This document shows, piece by piece, positions 1 through 8,454 of a stretch of DNA of 64,000 bases. The DNA is taken from positions 1 through 64,000 of the forward strand of contig NZ_JOIU01000005.1 of NCBI RefSeq assembly GCF_000720135.1, given 5' to 3'. A model generated the notes under the pieces. It had not been told where the DNA came from, did not search any database, and saw only the letters and a list, made by a program, of their open reading frames with translations. Origin of the DNA: Streptomyces sp. NRRL S-1022 (GTDB taxonomy: Bacteria > Actinomycetota > Actinomycetes > Streptomycetales > Streptomycetaceae). Numbering within the stretch: the first letter of the stretch is position 1; each line of letters opens with the position of its first letter. The position numbers were made by a program, and so were the translations under genes.

Positions 1-212
1 CCGCCCGCGTCTCCGGAACCGGCGTGCCCCCCGTCGGCGGGGGTGGTGCCACGTCTGCGTCCGGGTCAGGCCCGGCTCCTGGGGCCGGCGCCGGGGGACC
101 CGCCCGCGTCTCCGGAACCGGCGTGCCCCCCGTCGGCGGGGGTGGTGCCACGTCTGCGTCCGGGTCAGGCCCGGCTCCCGAGGGCGGCGCCCGGGGACCC
201 GCCCGCGTCAGC
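1..212 (+). repeat. 99-bp in-frame tandem repeat in PKS linker
   Basis: Two nearly identical 99-bp units (33 codons each) begin at 15 and 114, and the first bases of the window match the end of a preceding unit, so the array continues to the left. The encoded linker is rich in Gly, Pro, Ser and Ala (GTGVPPVGGGGATSASG). Nucleotide identity is higher than codon degeneracy would need, which suggests recent duplication. Confidence 0.85.
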
Positions 213-3200
213 GAGCCCGAGCGTGTCCTCCTGCTCGCGGCCGATGACGTGGACGGCCTCGCCGCGCTCCTTGGTGCCGGGGACGCGGTCGTGCTCGGCA
301 CCGGGCTCGATCCGGCACGGCCGCACGGCGACGCCGGTCCGGTCCGGCTCGGAGTCGTGGAACCCACCGCCAAACGGCTCGCCCTGGCCCGGCGCGCGGT
401 CGCCAAGGGCGGCGCCTGGCACGGCCGTAGTGACGTCTGGTTCCGGCCCGGGCCGCTGCTCGGCCGCGCCGGCGGCAAGGTCGCGTTCGTCTTCCCGGGC
501 CTGGAAGCGGACTTCACACCCCGCACTGACGACATCGCCGCCCACTTCGGCCTGCCCCCGGTCGACGGCGCCGGCCCGGACGTCCGGGTCGGCGACATCG
601 GCCGGCACGGTTTCGGGGTCGTCGGCGTGGGCCGTCTGCTGGACCGGGCCCTGCGCCGCATGGGCGTCGTACCGGACGCGGTCGCCGGGCACAGCGTCGG
701 CGAATGGACGGCCATGGCCGCGGCCGGGCTCTACTCGGCGGCCCAGGTGGACGCGTTCATGGCCGGGTTCGACCCGGACTCGGTCAGCGTCCCCGGCCTC
801 GCCTTCGCCGCCGTCGGAACCTCCGCCGGCCACGTGCGGGCCGCGCTCGCCGGCGCCTGGGCGGACTTGGGGATAGTGCTGTCCCACGACAACGCGCCCC
901 GCCAGTCCATGGTCTGCGGCCCCGGACCGGCCGTGGCGGACTTCGCGCGGGCGCTGCGTGCCGGGGGTGTGCTCTGCCAGGTGCTGCCGTTCCGGTCCGG
1001 TTTCCACACGCCGATGCTCGAACCGTACCTCGCCCCCATCAAGGCGGCCGCCGACCGCTTCCGGCTGCACCCGCCGACCGTGCCGGTGTGGTCGGGGACG
1101 ACCGCGGCACCCTTCCCGCAAGAGGAGCCGGCGGTCCGCGAACTGTTCGTGCGGCACCTGCTGGAACCCGTCCGCTTCCGCGAGCTGACCGAGGCCCTGT
1201 ACGCCGCCGGCCACCGCGTCTTCGTGCAGACCGGCCCCGGCCGGCTGCCCTCCCTCATCGGCGACACCCTCGGCGACCGCGACCACCTGGCCGTCGCCGC
1301 CAACTCCCCCCACCACGGCGGCCTGGCCCAACTCCGGCGCGTGGCCACCGCATTGTGGACGGCGGGGGCGGCCGTGGCACCGTACGCACCGCCCCCGGCA
1401 GGCCGGCCGGCCGTCACCCGCCCGCCGGTCCGCCTCGACCTCGGCAGCGCCCTGGTGTCCCTGGACGGCCCGACCCGCGAGGCCCTGCGCGCCCGGCTGC
1501 GCCCGACGCCGGCAACGGCCGCCCCCGCGCGCCCCGCCCCCTCCGGCGCCCCGGTCCTCGACGCCCTCGCCGCCCACCACCCGGCCGCCGCCGAACTCAC
1601 CGCCCTCCTGCGCGACACCGCCACCACCGCGGCGGAACTGATCGCCGCGAGCCACCGGCCCGCGGGCCGGCCACCGGCACCCGCCGGCCGCGCGGCGGCG
1701 ACCGGCGTTCCCACGGACACCGGGCCCGCCACCACCCCCGTCGGCCGCGCGGCGGCGACCGGCGTTCCCACGGACACCGGGCCCGCCACCACCCCCGCCG
1801 GCCGCCCGGCGGCGACCGGCGTTCCCACGGACACCGGGCCCGCCACCACCCCCGCCGGCCGCGCGACGGCGACCGCACGCCCCGTCACCACGACCCTGCA
1901 CGTCTCCCTCGGCACCATGCCCCACCTCATCGACCACTGCTTCTTCCCGCAGCGCCCCGGCTGGCCGGACCCGGAGGACCGCTGGCCGGTCGTCCCGGCG
2001 ACCACGATCGTGCGGCACATGATGGACGCGGCGGAGGCGGCGGCCCCCGGCCTGCGTGCCGTCGCCGTGCACGGCGCCCGGTTCGACCGCTGGCTCACCG
2101 CCGTACCCGCCGTCGACGTACCGGTCACCGTCGCACCGGACCCCGGCCGGCACGACCGGGTCACCGTCACCTTCGGCCCCACCGCCCGCGCCATGGTCGA
2201 ACTCGCCCCGCACCACCCGGCCCCGCCCCCGCCCGGCCCTCTCCCGGCCGGCCCCGAGCGCGTCCCCGGCCACACCGCCGCCCAGCTCTACCGCGAGCGC
2301 TGGATGTTCCACGGACCGCGGTTCCAGGGCCTGACCGAGCTGACCGCGCTCGGCGAGCGGCACATCCGCGGAGTGCTCACCACACCCGCGGCACCCGGCG
2401 CCCTGCTGGACAACGTGGGCCAGTTGCTCGGCTACTGGATCATGGCGACCCGCACCGAGCGCACCGTCGTCTTCCCGGTGCAGCTGGGCCGGGCACGGTT
2501 CCACGGTCCGCACCCGGAGCCCGGCACCAGGGTCCACTGCGTGCTGCGGATCACCTCGCTCACGGACACCGTGCTGGAGGCGGACGCGGAGCTGACCGTC
2601 GGCGGCCGGGTCTGGGCCCGGCTGACGGGCTGGCAGGACCGCCGCTTCGACAACGACCCCACCACCCGGCCCGTCGAACGCTTCCCCGAACGGCACACCC
2701 TCGCCGCGGCCCTGCCCGGCGGCTGGGCGCTGCTGCACGAGCGGTGGCCGGACCTCGCCTCCCGCGAGCTGATCATGCGGAACTCGCTGGGCGGCGCGGA
2801 GCGCACCGAGTACGCCCAGCGCCCGCCGCGCGGGCGCCGGCAGTGGCTGCTCGGCCGGATCGCGGCCAAGGACGCCGTACGGCACTGGCTCTGGCGGCAG
2901 GGCGAGGGACCGGTCTTCCCGGCGGAGCTGCGGGTCGGCAACGACGCGCTCGGCCGCCCGTACGTCACCGGTGTGCACGGCCGGGAGCTGCCCCCGCTGG
3001 ACGTCTCGCTCGCCCACCGGGCCGAGGCCGCCGTGGCGATCGTACGGCCGCACCGCCCGCAGCCCGGCCCCGGCATCGACATCGAGGAGGTCACCGACCG
3101 CGACCCGGCGACCCTGACCACCGCGCTCGGCCCGGCCGAACTGCGGCTCCTACGCACCCGCTGCGCGGACGGCGGCGACGGGCAGGCCGTGTGGTTCACC

Positions 3201-3539
3201 CGGTTCTGGGCCGCCAAGGAGGCGGTCGCCAAGGCCGAGGGCGTCGGATTCGGCGGCCGGCCCCGGGACTTCGCCGTACTGGAGGCCGCCCCGGACGGCA
3301 GCCGGCTCCTCGTCGCCGGCCGCCTCGAACGCGCCTACACCGTGCACTGCGCCCCGGCGGCCAACCCGCCCGCCCTGCCCCCGCGCGCCTACGTGGTGGC
3401 CTGGACCACCGGACCCGCGGCCGGCGACGGCCCTCCCGACGGCTCACCCGCCGCCCCAGCCGACGGCCCGCCCGGCCGGCCGCACGCCGGACCACCCGCC
3501 GCCCCCGCCGACTCAGCAGCCGAGGAGAACCCCCGATGA
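1..3539 (+). CDS. iterative type I polyketide synthase, C-terminal part (AT-DH-PPTase), 5' truncated by window edge
   Basis: The frame is open from the first base, so the start lies upstream; residues are counted from the codon at position 3. An acyltransferase domain spans about 158-430 with GHSVGE (Ser231) and the FHTP motif, which fits malonyl rather than methylmalonyl loading. A double-hotdog dehydratase-like domain follows at about 640-885 (MPHLIDH start). A fused 4'-phosphopantetheinyl transferase occupies about 945-1130, with GIDIE near 1024 and WAAKEAVAKAEG near 1070. This order resembles the C-terminal halves of enediyne and PUFA/glycolipid synthases; a ketosynthase is expected upstream but is not visible. 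Two low-complexity linkers are built from tandem repeats (99 bp at 1-212, 57 bp at 1686-1870). The gene ends in an ATGA overlap with the ACP gene, so the PPTase probably activates that ACP. The family is clear; the product is unknown. Confidence 0.85.
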   Translation, partial: ARVSGTGVPPVGGGGATSASGSGPAPGAGAGGPARVSGTGVPPVGGGGATSASGSGPAPEGGARGPARVSEPERVLLLAADDVDGLAALLGAGDAVVLGTGLDPARPHGDAGPVRLGVVEPTAKRLALARRAVAKGGAWHGRSDVWFRPGPLLGRAGGKVAFVFPGLEADFTPRTDDIAAHFGLPPVDGAGPDVRVGDIGRHGFGVVGVGRLLDRALRRMGVVPDAVAGHSVGEWTAMAAAGLYSAAQVDAFMAGFDPDSVSVPGLAFAAVGTSAGHVRAALAGAWADLGIVLSHDNAPRQSMVCGPGPAVADFARALRAGGVLCQVLPFRSGFHTPMLEPYLAPIKAAADRFRLHPPTVPVWSGTTAAPFPQEEPAVRELFVRHLLEPVRFRELTEALYAAGHRVFVQTGPGRLPSLIGDTLGDRDHLAVAANSPHHGGLAQLRRVATALWTAGAAVAPYAPPPAGRPAVTRPPVRLDLGSALVSLDGPTREALRARLRPTPATAAPARPAPSGAPVLDALAAHHPAAAELTALLRDTATTAAELIAASHRPAGRPPAPAGRAAATGVPTDTGPATTPVGRAAATGVPTDTGPATTPAGRPAATGVPTDTGPATTPAGRATATARPVTTTLHVSLGTMPHLIDHCFFPQRPGWPDPEDRWPVVPATTIVRHMMDAAEAAAPGLRAVAVHGARFDRWLTAVPAVDVPVTVAPDPGRHDRVTVTFGPTARAMVELAPHHPAPPPPGPLPAGPERVPGHTAAQLYRERWMFHGPRFQGLTELTALGERHIRGVLTTPAAPGALLDNVGQLLGYWIMATRTERTVVFPVQLGRARFHGPHPEPGTRVHCVLRITSLTDTVLEADAELTVGGRVWARLTGWQDRRFDNDPTTRPVERFPERHTLAAALPGGWALLHERWPDLASRELIMRNSLGGAERTEYAQRPPRGRRQWLLGRIAAKDAVRHWLWRQGEGPVFPAELRVGNDALGRPYVTGVHGRELPPLDVSLAHRAEAAVAIVRPHRPQPGPGIDIEEVTDRDPATLTTALGPAELRLLRTRCADGGDGQAVWFTRFWAAKEAVAKAEGVGFGGRPRDFAVLEAAPDGSRLLVAGRLERAYTVHCAPAANPPALPPRAYVVAWTTGPAAGDGPPDGSPAAPADGPPGRPHAGPPAAPADSAAEENPR
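1686..1870 (+). repeat. 57-bp in-frame tandem repeat between AT and DH domains
   Basis: Units begin at 1686, 1743, 1800 and (partial) 1857, exactly 57 bp apart. Each encodes a 19-residue Ala/Thr/Pro-rich unit containing ATGVPTDTGPATTP. The array forms the flexible linker between the acyltransferase and the dehydratase. Copies are almost identical at the DNA level. Confidence 0.9.
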
Positions 3540-3856
3540 ACCCCACCCAGCCGGCCCCCGCGCAGCCCACCGCCGACACCGTGCTCGCCGACGTCACCGG
3601 CATGCTCCGCACGGTCCTGGCGGAGTACGGCGACGACGACGTGGCGATCGGCATGTCCACCACCTTCAACCGGGACCTGGAACTGGAGAGCATCGACCTC
3701 GTCACCCTGGCCGGCCTGCTGGAGGAGCGGTACGGGCCCCGGGTCAACCTCGCCGAGTTCCTGGCCGGCATGGAGTTCGACGAGATCATCGAGCTGACCG
3801 TCGGCCGGCTCGTGGAGCACGTGACGGGGAGCCTGAACGCCACCCGGGCGGCCTGA
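3536..3856 (+). CDS. acyl carrier protein
   Basis: This is a 106-residue free-standing carrier protein. The phosphopantetheine site is Ser52 in LELESIDLVTL, preceded by an acidic helix (GDDDVAIG) and followed by the usual second and third helices. The ATG overlaps the stop of the PKS gene (ATGA), so translation is coupled. No carrier domain is visible in the PKS fragment, so this protein may be the tethering partner of the synthase, or one of several if the missing N-terminal part carries its own. The fused PPTase next door is the obvious activating enzyme. The alternative of a primary-metabolism ACP is unlikely in this operon. Confidence 0.88.
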   Translation: MNPTQPAPAQPTADTVLADVTGMLRTVLAEYGDDDVAIGMSTTFNRDLELESIDLVTLAGLLEERYGPRVNLAEFLAGMEFDEIIELTVGRLVEHVTGSLNATRAA

Positions 3857-3859
3857 GCC

Positions 3860-4660
3860 GTGGCGATGGTCGACGCCGGCGGCATCCGGCTGCACGTCCA
3901 GCGGACCGGCCCCACCGACGGCCGCACCCCGCACCCCACCGTCGTCCTGGTGCACGGACTGCTCACCGACAGCCTGGCCAGCTACTACTTCACCGTGGCG
4001 CCCGCGTTCGCGGCGGCCGGACTCGACGTCGTCATGTACGACCTGCGCGGCCACGGCCGCAGCGAGCGCCCGCCGCACGGCTACACCCTCGACCACAACA
4101 TCGACGACCTGGAGGCGCTCCTCGGCCGGCTGGCCGTGACCGGGCCCGTGCACCTCGTCGGCAACTCCTACGGCGGCACCATCGCCTTCGGCTACGCGGC
4201 CCGCCACCCCGGCCGCGTGGCCAGCCTGACCCTGATCGAGTCCGAGCCGGCGACGGCCGCCTGGGCCGCGAAACTCGGCGGCATCCTGCGCCGGGTGCTG
4301 ACCGAACTCGCGTACAACGAGCCCGACGCGATCGCCTGGATCACCGCCCACCGCGGCCACAACACCGCCCGCCTCGCCAAGGGCGCGGCCCGGCTGGCCC
4401 GCGAGACCACCCTGGGCCGGGACATCCCCGCCAGCCGAGTGCTCACCGAGGCCGAGATCGGCGCCGTGCGCTGCCCGGTCCTCGGGGTGTACGGCGGCGA
4501 CTCGGACCTGGCGGACCTGGTGCCGGTGCAGCGGCGGCTGCTGACGGACTTCCGGGCGGTCGTGCTGCCCGGGCACGAGCACTCGGTCCTGGTCGAGGCG
4601 CCCGGCACCGTCGGCGGGCACATCCTCGACCTGGTCTCGGCGGGGGCGGTGGCCCGGTGA
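3860..4660 (+). CDS. alpha/beta-hydrolase fold protein
   Basis: The 266-residue protein has the oxyanion-hole HGLL (about 32-35), the nucleophile elbow GNSYGG with Ser103, a likely acid in GGDSDLADL and a C-terminal His in GHEHSVL. The GTG start lies 3 nt after the ACP stop and has no clear ribosome binding site, so coupling is likely; ATG at 3866 is an alternative. In this operon it could release or proofread the polyketide from the ACP, or act on a glycosylated product. The fold is certain and the substrate is not known. Its stop overlaps the next start (GTGA). Confidence 0.8.
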   Translation: MAMVDAGGIRLHVQRTGPTDGRTPHPTVVLVHGLLTDSLASYYFTVAPAFAAAGLDVVMYDLRGHGRSERPPHGYTLDHNIDDLEALLGRLAVTGPVHLVGNSYGGTIAFGYAARHPGRVASLTLIESEPATAAWAAKLGGILRRVLTELAYNEPDAIAWITAHRGHNTARLAKGAARLARETTLGRDIPASRVLTEAEIGAVRCPVLGVYGGDSDLADLVPVQRRLLTDFRAVVLPGHEHSVLVEAPGTVGGHILDLVSAGAVAR

Positions 4661-5838
4661 GCGGGTTCCTGTTCGTCGTCCCGCCGCTGACCGGGCACAT
4701 CAACCCCGCCGTCGGCGTCGCCGCCCGGCTCGGGGCGCGCGGCCACCGGGTGGCCTGGGCGTGTGCCGACCCGGCGCTGGTGCGGCGGCTCGCGGGCGCG
4801 GACGCGGTGGTGTTCGGGTGCGCGGGACCGGTGCCGGGCGCCCCGGGCGCCGTACGGCCACCGGACCTGCGGGGCGCGGAGGCGCTGCGGTTCCTGTGGG
4901 AGGGGTACCTGCTGCCGCTCGCCGACGCGATGGCACCGGGGGTCCACGCGGCGGTCGCCGGGTTCCGCCCCGATGTGGTGGTCGCCGACCAGCAGGCCTT
5001 CGCCGGCGCCCTGGTGGCCGAACGCCGCAGACTGCCATGGGCCACCTCGGCGACCACGTCCGCCGAGTTCAGCGGCGCCTACGACGGGCTGCCCAAGGTC
5101 GCCGACCGGCTCCGGCAGCACCTCGCCGGGCTGCGCGCCCGCGTCGGCGACCCCGCCGGCACCGCCGACCCGCGCTCCTCACCCCACCTGCTGCTGGTGT
5201 TCAGCACGCCCGAGCTCATCGGCCCGCAGGCGCCGTCGGCCCCGCACATCCACTACGTCGGCCCCTCGCTCGCCGGCCGCCCGGCCGGACCGGACTTCCC
5301 CTGGGAACGGCTGGACCCCGGCCGGGCCAAGGTCCTGGTCACCCTCGGCACGGCCAACGCCGACGCCGGCGGGCGGTTCCTCGCCGCGTGCCTGGCCGCG
5401 CTGCGGGACCGCGCCGACCGGATCCAGGCGGTGATCGCCGACCCGGCCGGCACGCTGCCCGTGGCACCGGACGACAAGGACGTCCTCGCCCTGCCGGCCG
5501 TGCCCCAGCTGCGCCTGCTGGAACGGATGGACGCCGTCGTCTGCCACGCCGGCCACAACACCGTCTGCGAGGCCCTGTGGCACGGCGTCCCGCTCGTCGT
5601 CGCGCCGATCCGGGACGACCAGCCCGTGGTGGCGGGGCAGGTCGTGGATGCCGGTGCGGGCGTCCGGGTCCGCTTCGGCCGGGTCACCGCGGCCCGCCTG
5701 GGCGAGGCCCTCGACACCGCCCTGCACGATCCCGCCCACCGGGCCGCCGCCGCCCGGATCGGCACCGCGTTCCACGCCGCGGGCGGCGTCCCGGCCGCGG
5801 CGGCCCACCTCGAACGACTGGCAGCGGAGACCCGATGA
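4657..5838 (+). CDS. GT1-family glycosyltransferase (macrolide/UGT type)
   Basis: The 393-residue protein has the GT-B fold of natural-product glycosyltransferases. The N-terminal acceptor domain begins FLFVVPPLTGHINPAVGVA. The C-terminal nucleotide-sugar site reads CHAGHNTVCEALWHGVPLV (about 297-316), followed by the DQPVVAGQVV segment that contacts the sugar. It probably transfers a sugar to the polyketide made by the upstream synthase, or forms a glycolipid. It overlaps the hydrolase by 4 nt (GTGA) and the methyltransferase by 4 nt (ATGA). No deoxysugar biosynthesis genes are visible in the window, so the donor could be a common nucleotide sugar. Confidence 0.85.
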   Translation: MSGFLFVVPPLTGHINPAVGVAARLGARGHRVAWACADPALVRRLAGADAVVFGCAGPVPGAPGAVRPPDLRGAEALRFLWEGYLLPLADAMAPGVHAAVAGFRPDVVVADQQAFAGALVAERRRLPWATSATTSAEFSGAYDGLPKVADRLRQHLAGLRARVGDPAGTADPRSSPHLLLVFSTPELIGPQAPSAPHIHYVGPSLAGRPAGPDFPWERLDPGRAKVLVTLGTANADAGGRFLAACLAALRDRADRIQAVIADPAGTLPVAPDDKDVLALPAVPQLRLLERMDAVVCHAGHNTVCEALWHGVPLVVAPIRDDQPVVAGQVVDAGAGVRVRFGRVTAARLGEALDTALHDPAHRAAAARIGTAFHAAGGVPAAAAHLERLAAETR

Positions 5839-6998
5839 CCGAGGCACGAGAAACCGAGGCACGAGAGACCGAGGCACGAGAGACCGACGCACGGGAGACC
5901 GAGGCACGAGAGACCGACGCCCCGGAACCCGCGCGGGACGCCGGTGACAGGACAGCCCGGATCGCCGCACTCCGCGAGGCCTACCGCGCCGATCTGGACG
6001 CGGGTACCGACCGTTTCCTGGGGCCCCGGCGCACCACGTGCCCCTGGTGCTCCTCCGGTCGGCTCGCTCCCCGCCTGCGGACCACCGACCTGCTCCAGCA
6101 CAAGCCCGGTCGCTTCACGCTGGAGGGCTGTGCGGACTGCGGTCACGTCTTCCAGAACCCGCAGCTGACCGCCGAGGGGCTGGAGTTCTACTACCGGGAC
6201 TTCTACGACGGCCTCGGTGAGCAGCGGATGAGCGGCACCTTCGGGGGGCGTGCGGCGATGTACCGGGGCCGCGTCGAGGCGATGCTGCCGCACGATTCCG
6301 CGCCGAAGGCGTGGCTGGACGTCGGCACCGGCCACGGTCACTTCTGCGCGACCGCCCGCACCGTCCTGCCCGGCACGGTCTTCGACGGCCTCGACTTCAC
6401 CGACGGCGTCGCACTCGCCGCCCGCGAGGGCCGCGTGGACCACGCCTACCGCGGTGCCTTCCCCGAGCTGGCCCCGACACTCGCCTCCCGCTACGACGTG
6501 GTGAGCATGTTCCACTACCTGGAGCACAGCACCGACCCCGACCGCGAGCTGCGCGCCGCCCACGAGGCCGTACGGCCCGGCGGCCACCTCCTGATCGAGG
6601 TGCCGGACCCGCAGAGCCGCTATGCCCGGCTCCTCGGCCGCTGGTGGCTGCCCTGGCTCCAGCCGCAGCACCTGCACTTCATACCGGTCGCCAACCTGCG
6701 CCGCCGGCTCGCCGGCCTCGGCTTCACGGTGGTCGCGGAACAGCACGCCGAGGCGCACGACCCGGTCGACCTGCTCGCCGCCGTCTGGCTCGCGCTCGAC
6801 CACACCGCCCCGCGCGAGGACGCGCCCTGGCTCCCGGCACGCCCCGGCCCGCTGCGCCGGGCCGCACGCACCGCCCTCCTGCTGGCCGGCGTCCCGGCGC
6901 TGCTCACCGCGACCCTCCTCGACCGGTTCGCCGTACGGCCGCTGTCCCGGCGCCTCGGCCTGTGCAACGCGTACCGCTTGGTCGCGCGCAGGCAGTGA
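5835..6998 (+). CDS. class I SAM methyltransferase with CxxC/CxxCG metal-site-like N-terminus
   Basis: The protein is 387 residues. After a repeat-built N-terminus (residues 2-31) it shows CPWC (Cys69, Cys72) and CADCG (Cys99, Cys102), the paired-cysteine arrangement of the Methyltransf_23/C-methyltransferase group found in deoxysugar and polyketide pathways. The SAM motif WLDVGTGHGHF lies near residue 160 and the post-motif FHYLEHSTDPD near 222. A hydrophobic stretch near the C-terminus (ALLLAGVPALLTATLL) may be a membrane anchor. It starts at the ATG overlapping the glycosyltransferase stop and is the last gene of the operon. The acceptor could be the sugar or the aglycone. Confidence 0.82.
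   Translation: MTEARETEARETEARETDARETEARETDAPEPARDAGDRTARIAALREAYRADLDAGTDRFLGPRRTTCPWCSSGRLAPRLRTTDLLQHKPGRFTLEGCADCGHVFQNPQLTAEGLEFYYRDFYDGLGEQRMSGTFGGRAAMYRGRVEAMLPHDSAPKAWLDVGTGHGHFCATARTVLPGTVFDGLDFTDGVALAAREGRVDHAYRGAFPELAPTLASRYDVVSMFHYLEHSTDPDRELRAAHEAVRPGGHLLIEVPDPQSRYARLLGRWWLPWLQPQHLHFIPVANLRRRLAGLGFTVVAEQHAEAHDPVDLLAAVWLALDHTAPREDAPWLPARPGPLRRAARTALLLAGVPALLTATLLDRFAVRPLSRRLGLCNAYRLVARRQ
5838..5927 (+). repeat. 15-bp tandem repeat coding T(E/D)ARE
   Basis: Six 15-bp units (consensus accgaggcacgagag) follow the methyltransferase start codon directly and encode TEARE/TDARE pentapeptides, a highly charged likely helical or disordered leader. Units differ by only a few bases. The repeat length keeps the frame, so copy number can vary without breaking the enzyme. 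Confidence 0.9.
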
Positions 6999-7035
6999 CC
7001 CCTCCGGCGCCCCCGTGAAAGCGACGCGGACCAGG

Positions 7036-7041
7036 TAGCCT
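7036..7041 (+). promoter_or_regulatory. possible -10 element upstream of dedA-like gene
   Basis: TAGCCT fits the Streptomyces -10 pattern TAnnnT. It lies 75 bp before the DedA-like start, which has its own ribosome binding site (AGGGGAGGAA at 7101-7110). The 118-bp gap holds no other feature I can support. No clear -35 was found. Confidence 0.3.
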
Positions 7042-7116
7042 TCCACTGGGGCGCGCCTGTGCACGCGGCGGCCCGGCAGCCCGGAGGGCACGACAGCGAC
7101 AGGGGAGGAACCGGCG

Positions 7117-7770
7117 GTGCACGTCCAGGATTGGCTCGACTCGGTGCCGGCGGCCGCCGTCTACGCCGTGGTGGCCCTGGTGATCGGTCTGGAGAGTCTG
7201 GGCATCCCGCTGCCGGGCGAGATCGTCCTCGTCTCCGCGGCGCTGATGTCCTCCCAGCACTCGGGTGTCAACCCGGTCGTCCTCGGCATCTGCGCGACCG
7301 CCGGTGCGGTGATCGGCGACTCCATCGGGTACGCCATCGGCCGCAAGGGCGGACGCCCGCTGCTGGCCTGGCTCGGCGGGAAGTTCCCGCGCCACTTCGG
7401 CCCGGGACATGTGGCCACCGCCGAGCGCTCCTTCGAGAAGTGGGGCATGTGGGCGGTCTTCTTCGGCCGCTTCGTCGCCCTTCTGCGCATCTTCGCCGGC
7501 CCCCTCGCGGGCGTCCTCCACATGCCGTACTGGAAGTTCCTGATCGCCAACGTCCTCGGCGGCATCTGCTGGGCCGGCGGCACCACGGCCGTCGTCTACT
7601 ACGTCGGCACGGTCGCCGAGGACTGGCTGAAGCGCTTCTCGTACCTGGGCCTGGTGGCGGCGGTCCTGATCGGCCTGGCGTCGATGCTGATCATCAAGCG
7701 CAAGGCGAAGAAGGCCCAGGCGGACCACCGCGAGGCGGAACCCGTGGGCGCGGGGACCGAAGCGCCCTGA
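7117..7770 (+). CDS. DedA/VTT-family membrane protein
   Basis: The 217-residue integral membrane protein has the DedA signature: LESLGIPLPGEIVL near 26-39 (re-entrant loop with the acidic residue) and FFGRFVALLRIFAGPLAG near 115-132 with the conserved arginines. Several hydrophobic helices and a basic C-terminal tail (IIKRKAKKAQ) are visible. DedA proteins are linked to undecaprenyl-phosphate or phospholipid flipping and to membrane homeostasis. GTG at 7117 is preceded by a strong AGGGGAGG. It stands alone and converges on the carbonic-anhydrase-like gene. Confidence 0.88.
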   Translation: MHVQDWLDSVPAAAVYAVVALVIGLESLGIPLPGEIVLVSAALMSSQHSGVNPVVLGICATAGAVIGDSIGYAIGRKGGRPLLAWLGGKFPRHFGPGHVATAERSFEKWGMWAVFFGRFVALLRIFAGPLAGVLHMPYWKFLIANVLGGICWAGGTTAVVYYVGTVAEDWLKRFSYLGLVAAVLIGLASMLIIKRKAKKAQADHREAEPVGAGTEAP

Positions 7771-7774
7771 AGGG

Positions 7775-7790
7775 GCGCGGGGAACCGCGC
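7775..7790. terminator. hairpin between convergent genes
   Basis: GCGCGG (7775-7780), loop GGAA and CCGCGC (7785-7790) make a perfect six-bp stem just after the DedA stop. The motif resembles the GCGCGGGGAAC-type hairpins common downstream of Streptomyces genes. It could serve both convergent genes. Confidence 0.55.
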
Positions 7791-7817
7791 GGCCGGCCCC
7801 CGCACCCGCCGGCGAAC

Positions 7818-8345
7818 CTACTCGTGCACCCCGCGGTGCGCCTTCGCCAACTCGGCGTAGAGCGTGCCGTTGAGGGTCACCCCGCCCCGCTCCTCCTCGG
7901 ACAGCGGCCGCTTCACCTTCGCCGGCACCCCCGCCACCAGCGACCCGGGCGGCACGACCATCCCCTGCGGCACCAGGGCCTGGGCCGCCACCAGCGACCC
8001 CGCTCCGATCACCGCCCCGTTCAGCACGGTCGCCCCCATCCCGACGAGGCAGTCGTCCTCCACGGTCGCCCCGTGCACCACCGCGTTGTGCCCGATGGAC
8101 ACCCGCTCGCCGACGGTCACCGGGAACCCGGGATCGGCGTGCAGGGTGACGTTGTCCTGCACATTGGCCTGCGCCCCCACGGTGATCCGCTCGACGTCCC
8201 CGCGCACCACGGCCCCGTACCAGACACTGGCTCCCGCGTGCAGCGTGACATCCCCGATCACGGATGCCGTAGGGGCCACGAACGCCTCCGGATCGACCCG
8301 GGGCTCCTTGCCCCCGATACCCACGATCAGCGCTTTGTGCGTCAT
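7818..8345 (-). CDS. gamma-class carbonic anhydrase family protein (left-handed beta-helix)
   Basis: The 175-residue protein is built of hexapeptide repeats (for example VIGDVTLHAGASVWYGAVVR). The zinc-type histidines of the gamma-carbonic anhydrase/PaaY/YrdA family are present in TLHADPG and SIGHNAVVHG. I chose ATG at 8345 (MTHKALIVGIGGK) because GAGGAGA precedes it, rather than the upstream in-frame start at 8399. The family hydrates CO2 or, in some members, acts on CoA thioesters; the exact activity cannot be read from sequence. The gene is monocistronic and divergent from the acyltransferase at 8455. Confidence 0.85.
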   Translation of the reverse strand: MTHKALIVGIGGKEPRVDPEAFVAPTASVIGDVTLHAGASVWYGAVVRGDVERITVGAQANVQDNVTLHADPGFPVTVGERVSIGHNAVVHGATVEDDCLVGMGATVLNGAVIGAGSLVAAQALVPQGMVVPPGSLVAGVPAKVKRPLSEEERGGVTLNGTLYAELAKAHRGVHE

Positions 8346-8454
8346 CACCGTCTCCTCGTGTCGGCCGTACGGGGCACGGTACGACACCGGGTGGGGCAAA
8401 GATCACAGCAGCCCGCCCGCTGCGCCGGAGGCGACCGGTGAGTAACGTGACCCC

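Noticed and set aside
1686..1870. CRISPR-like array
   Set aside because: The repeats are contiguous, with no spacers, and are in frame within the PKS.
165..3053. Long open frame on the minus strand across the PKS
   Set aside because: It is an antisense shadow of GC-biased coding sequence, with low-complexity Gly/Arg content and no motifs.
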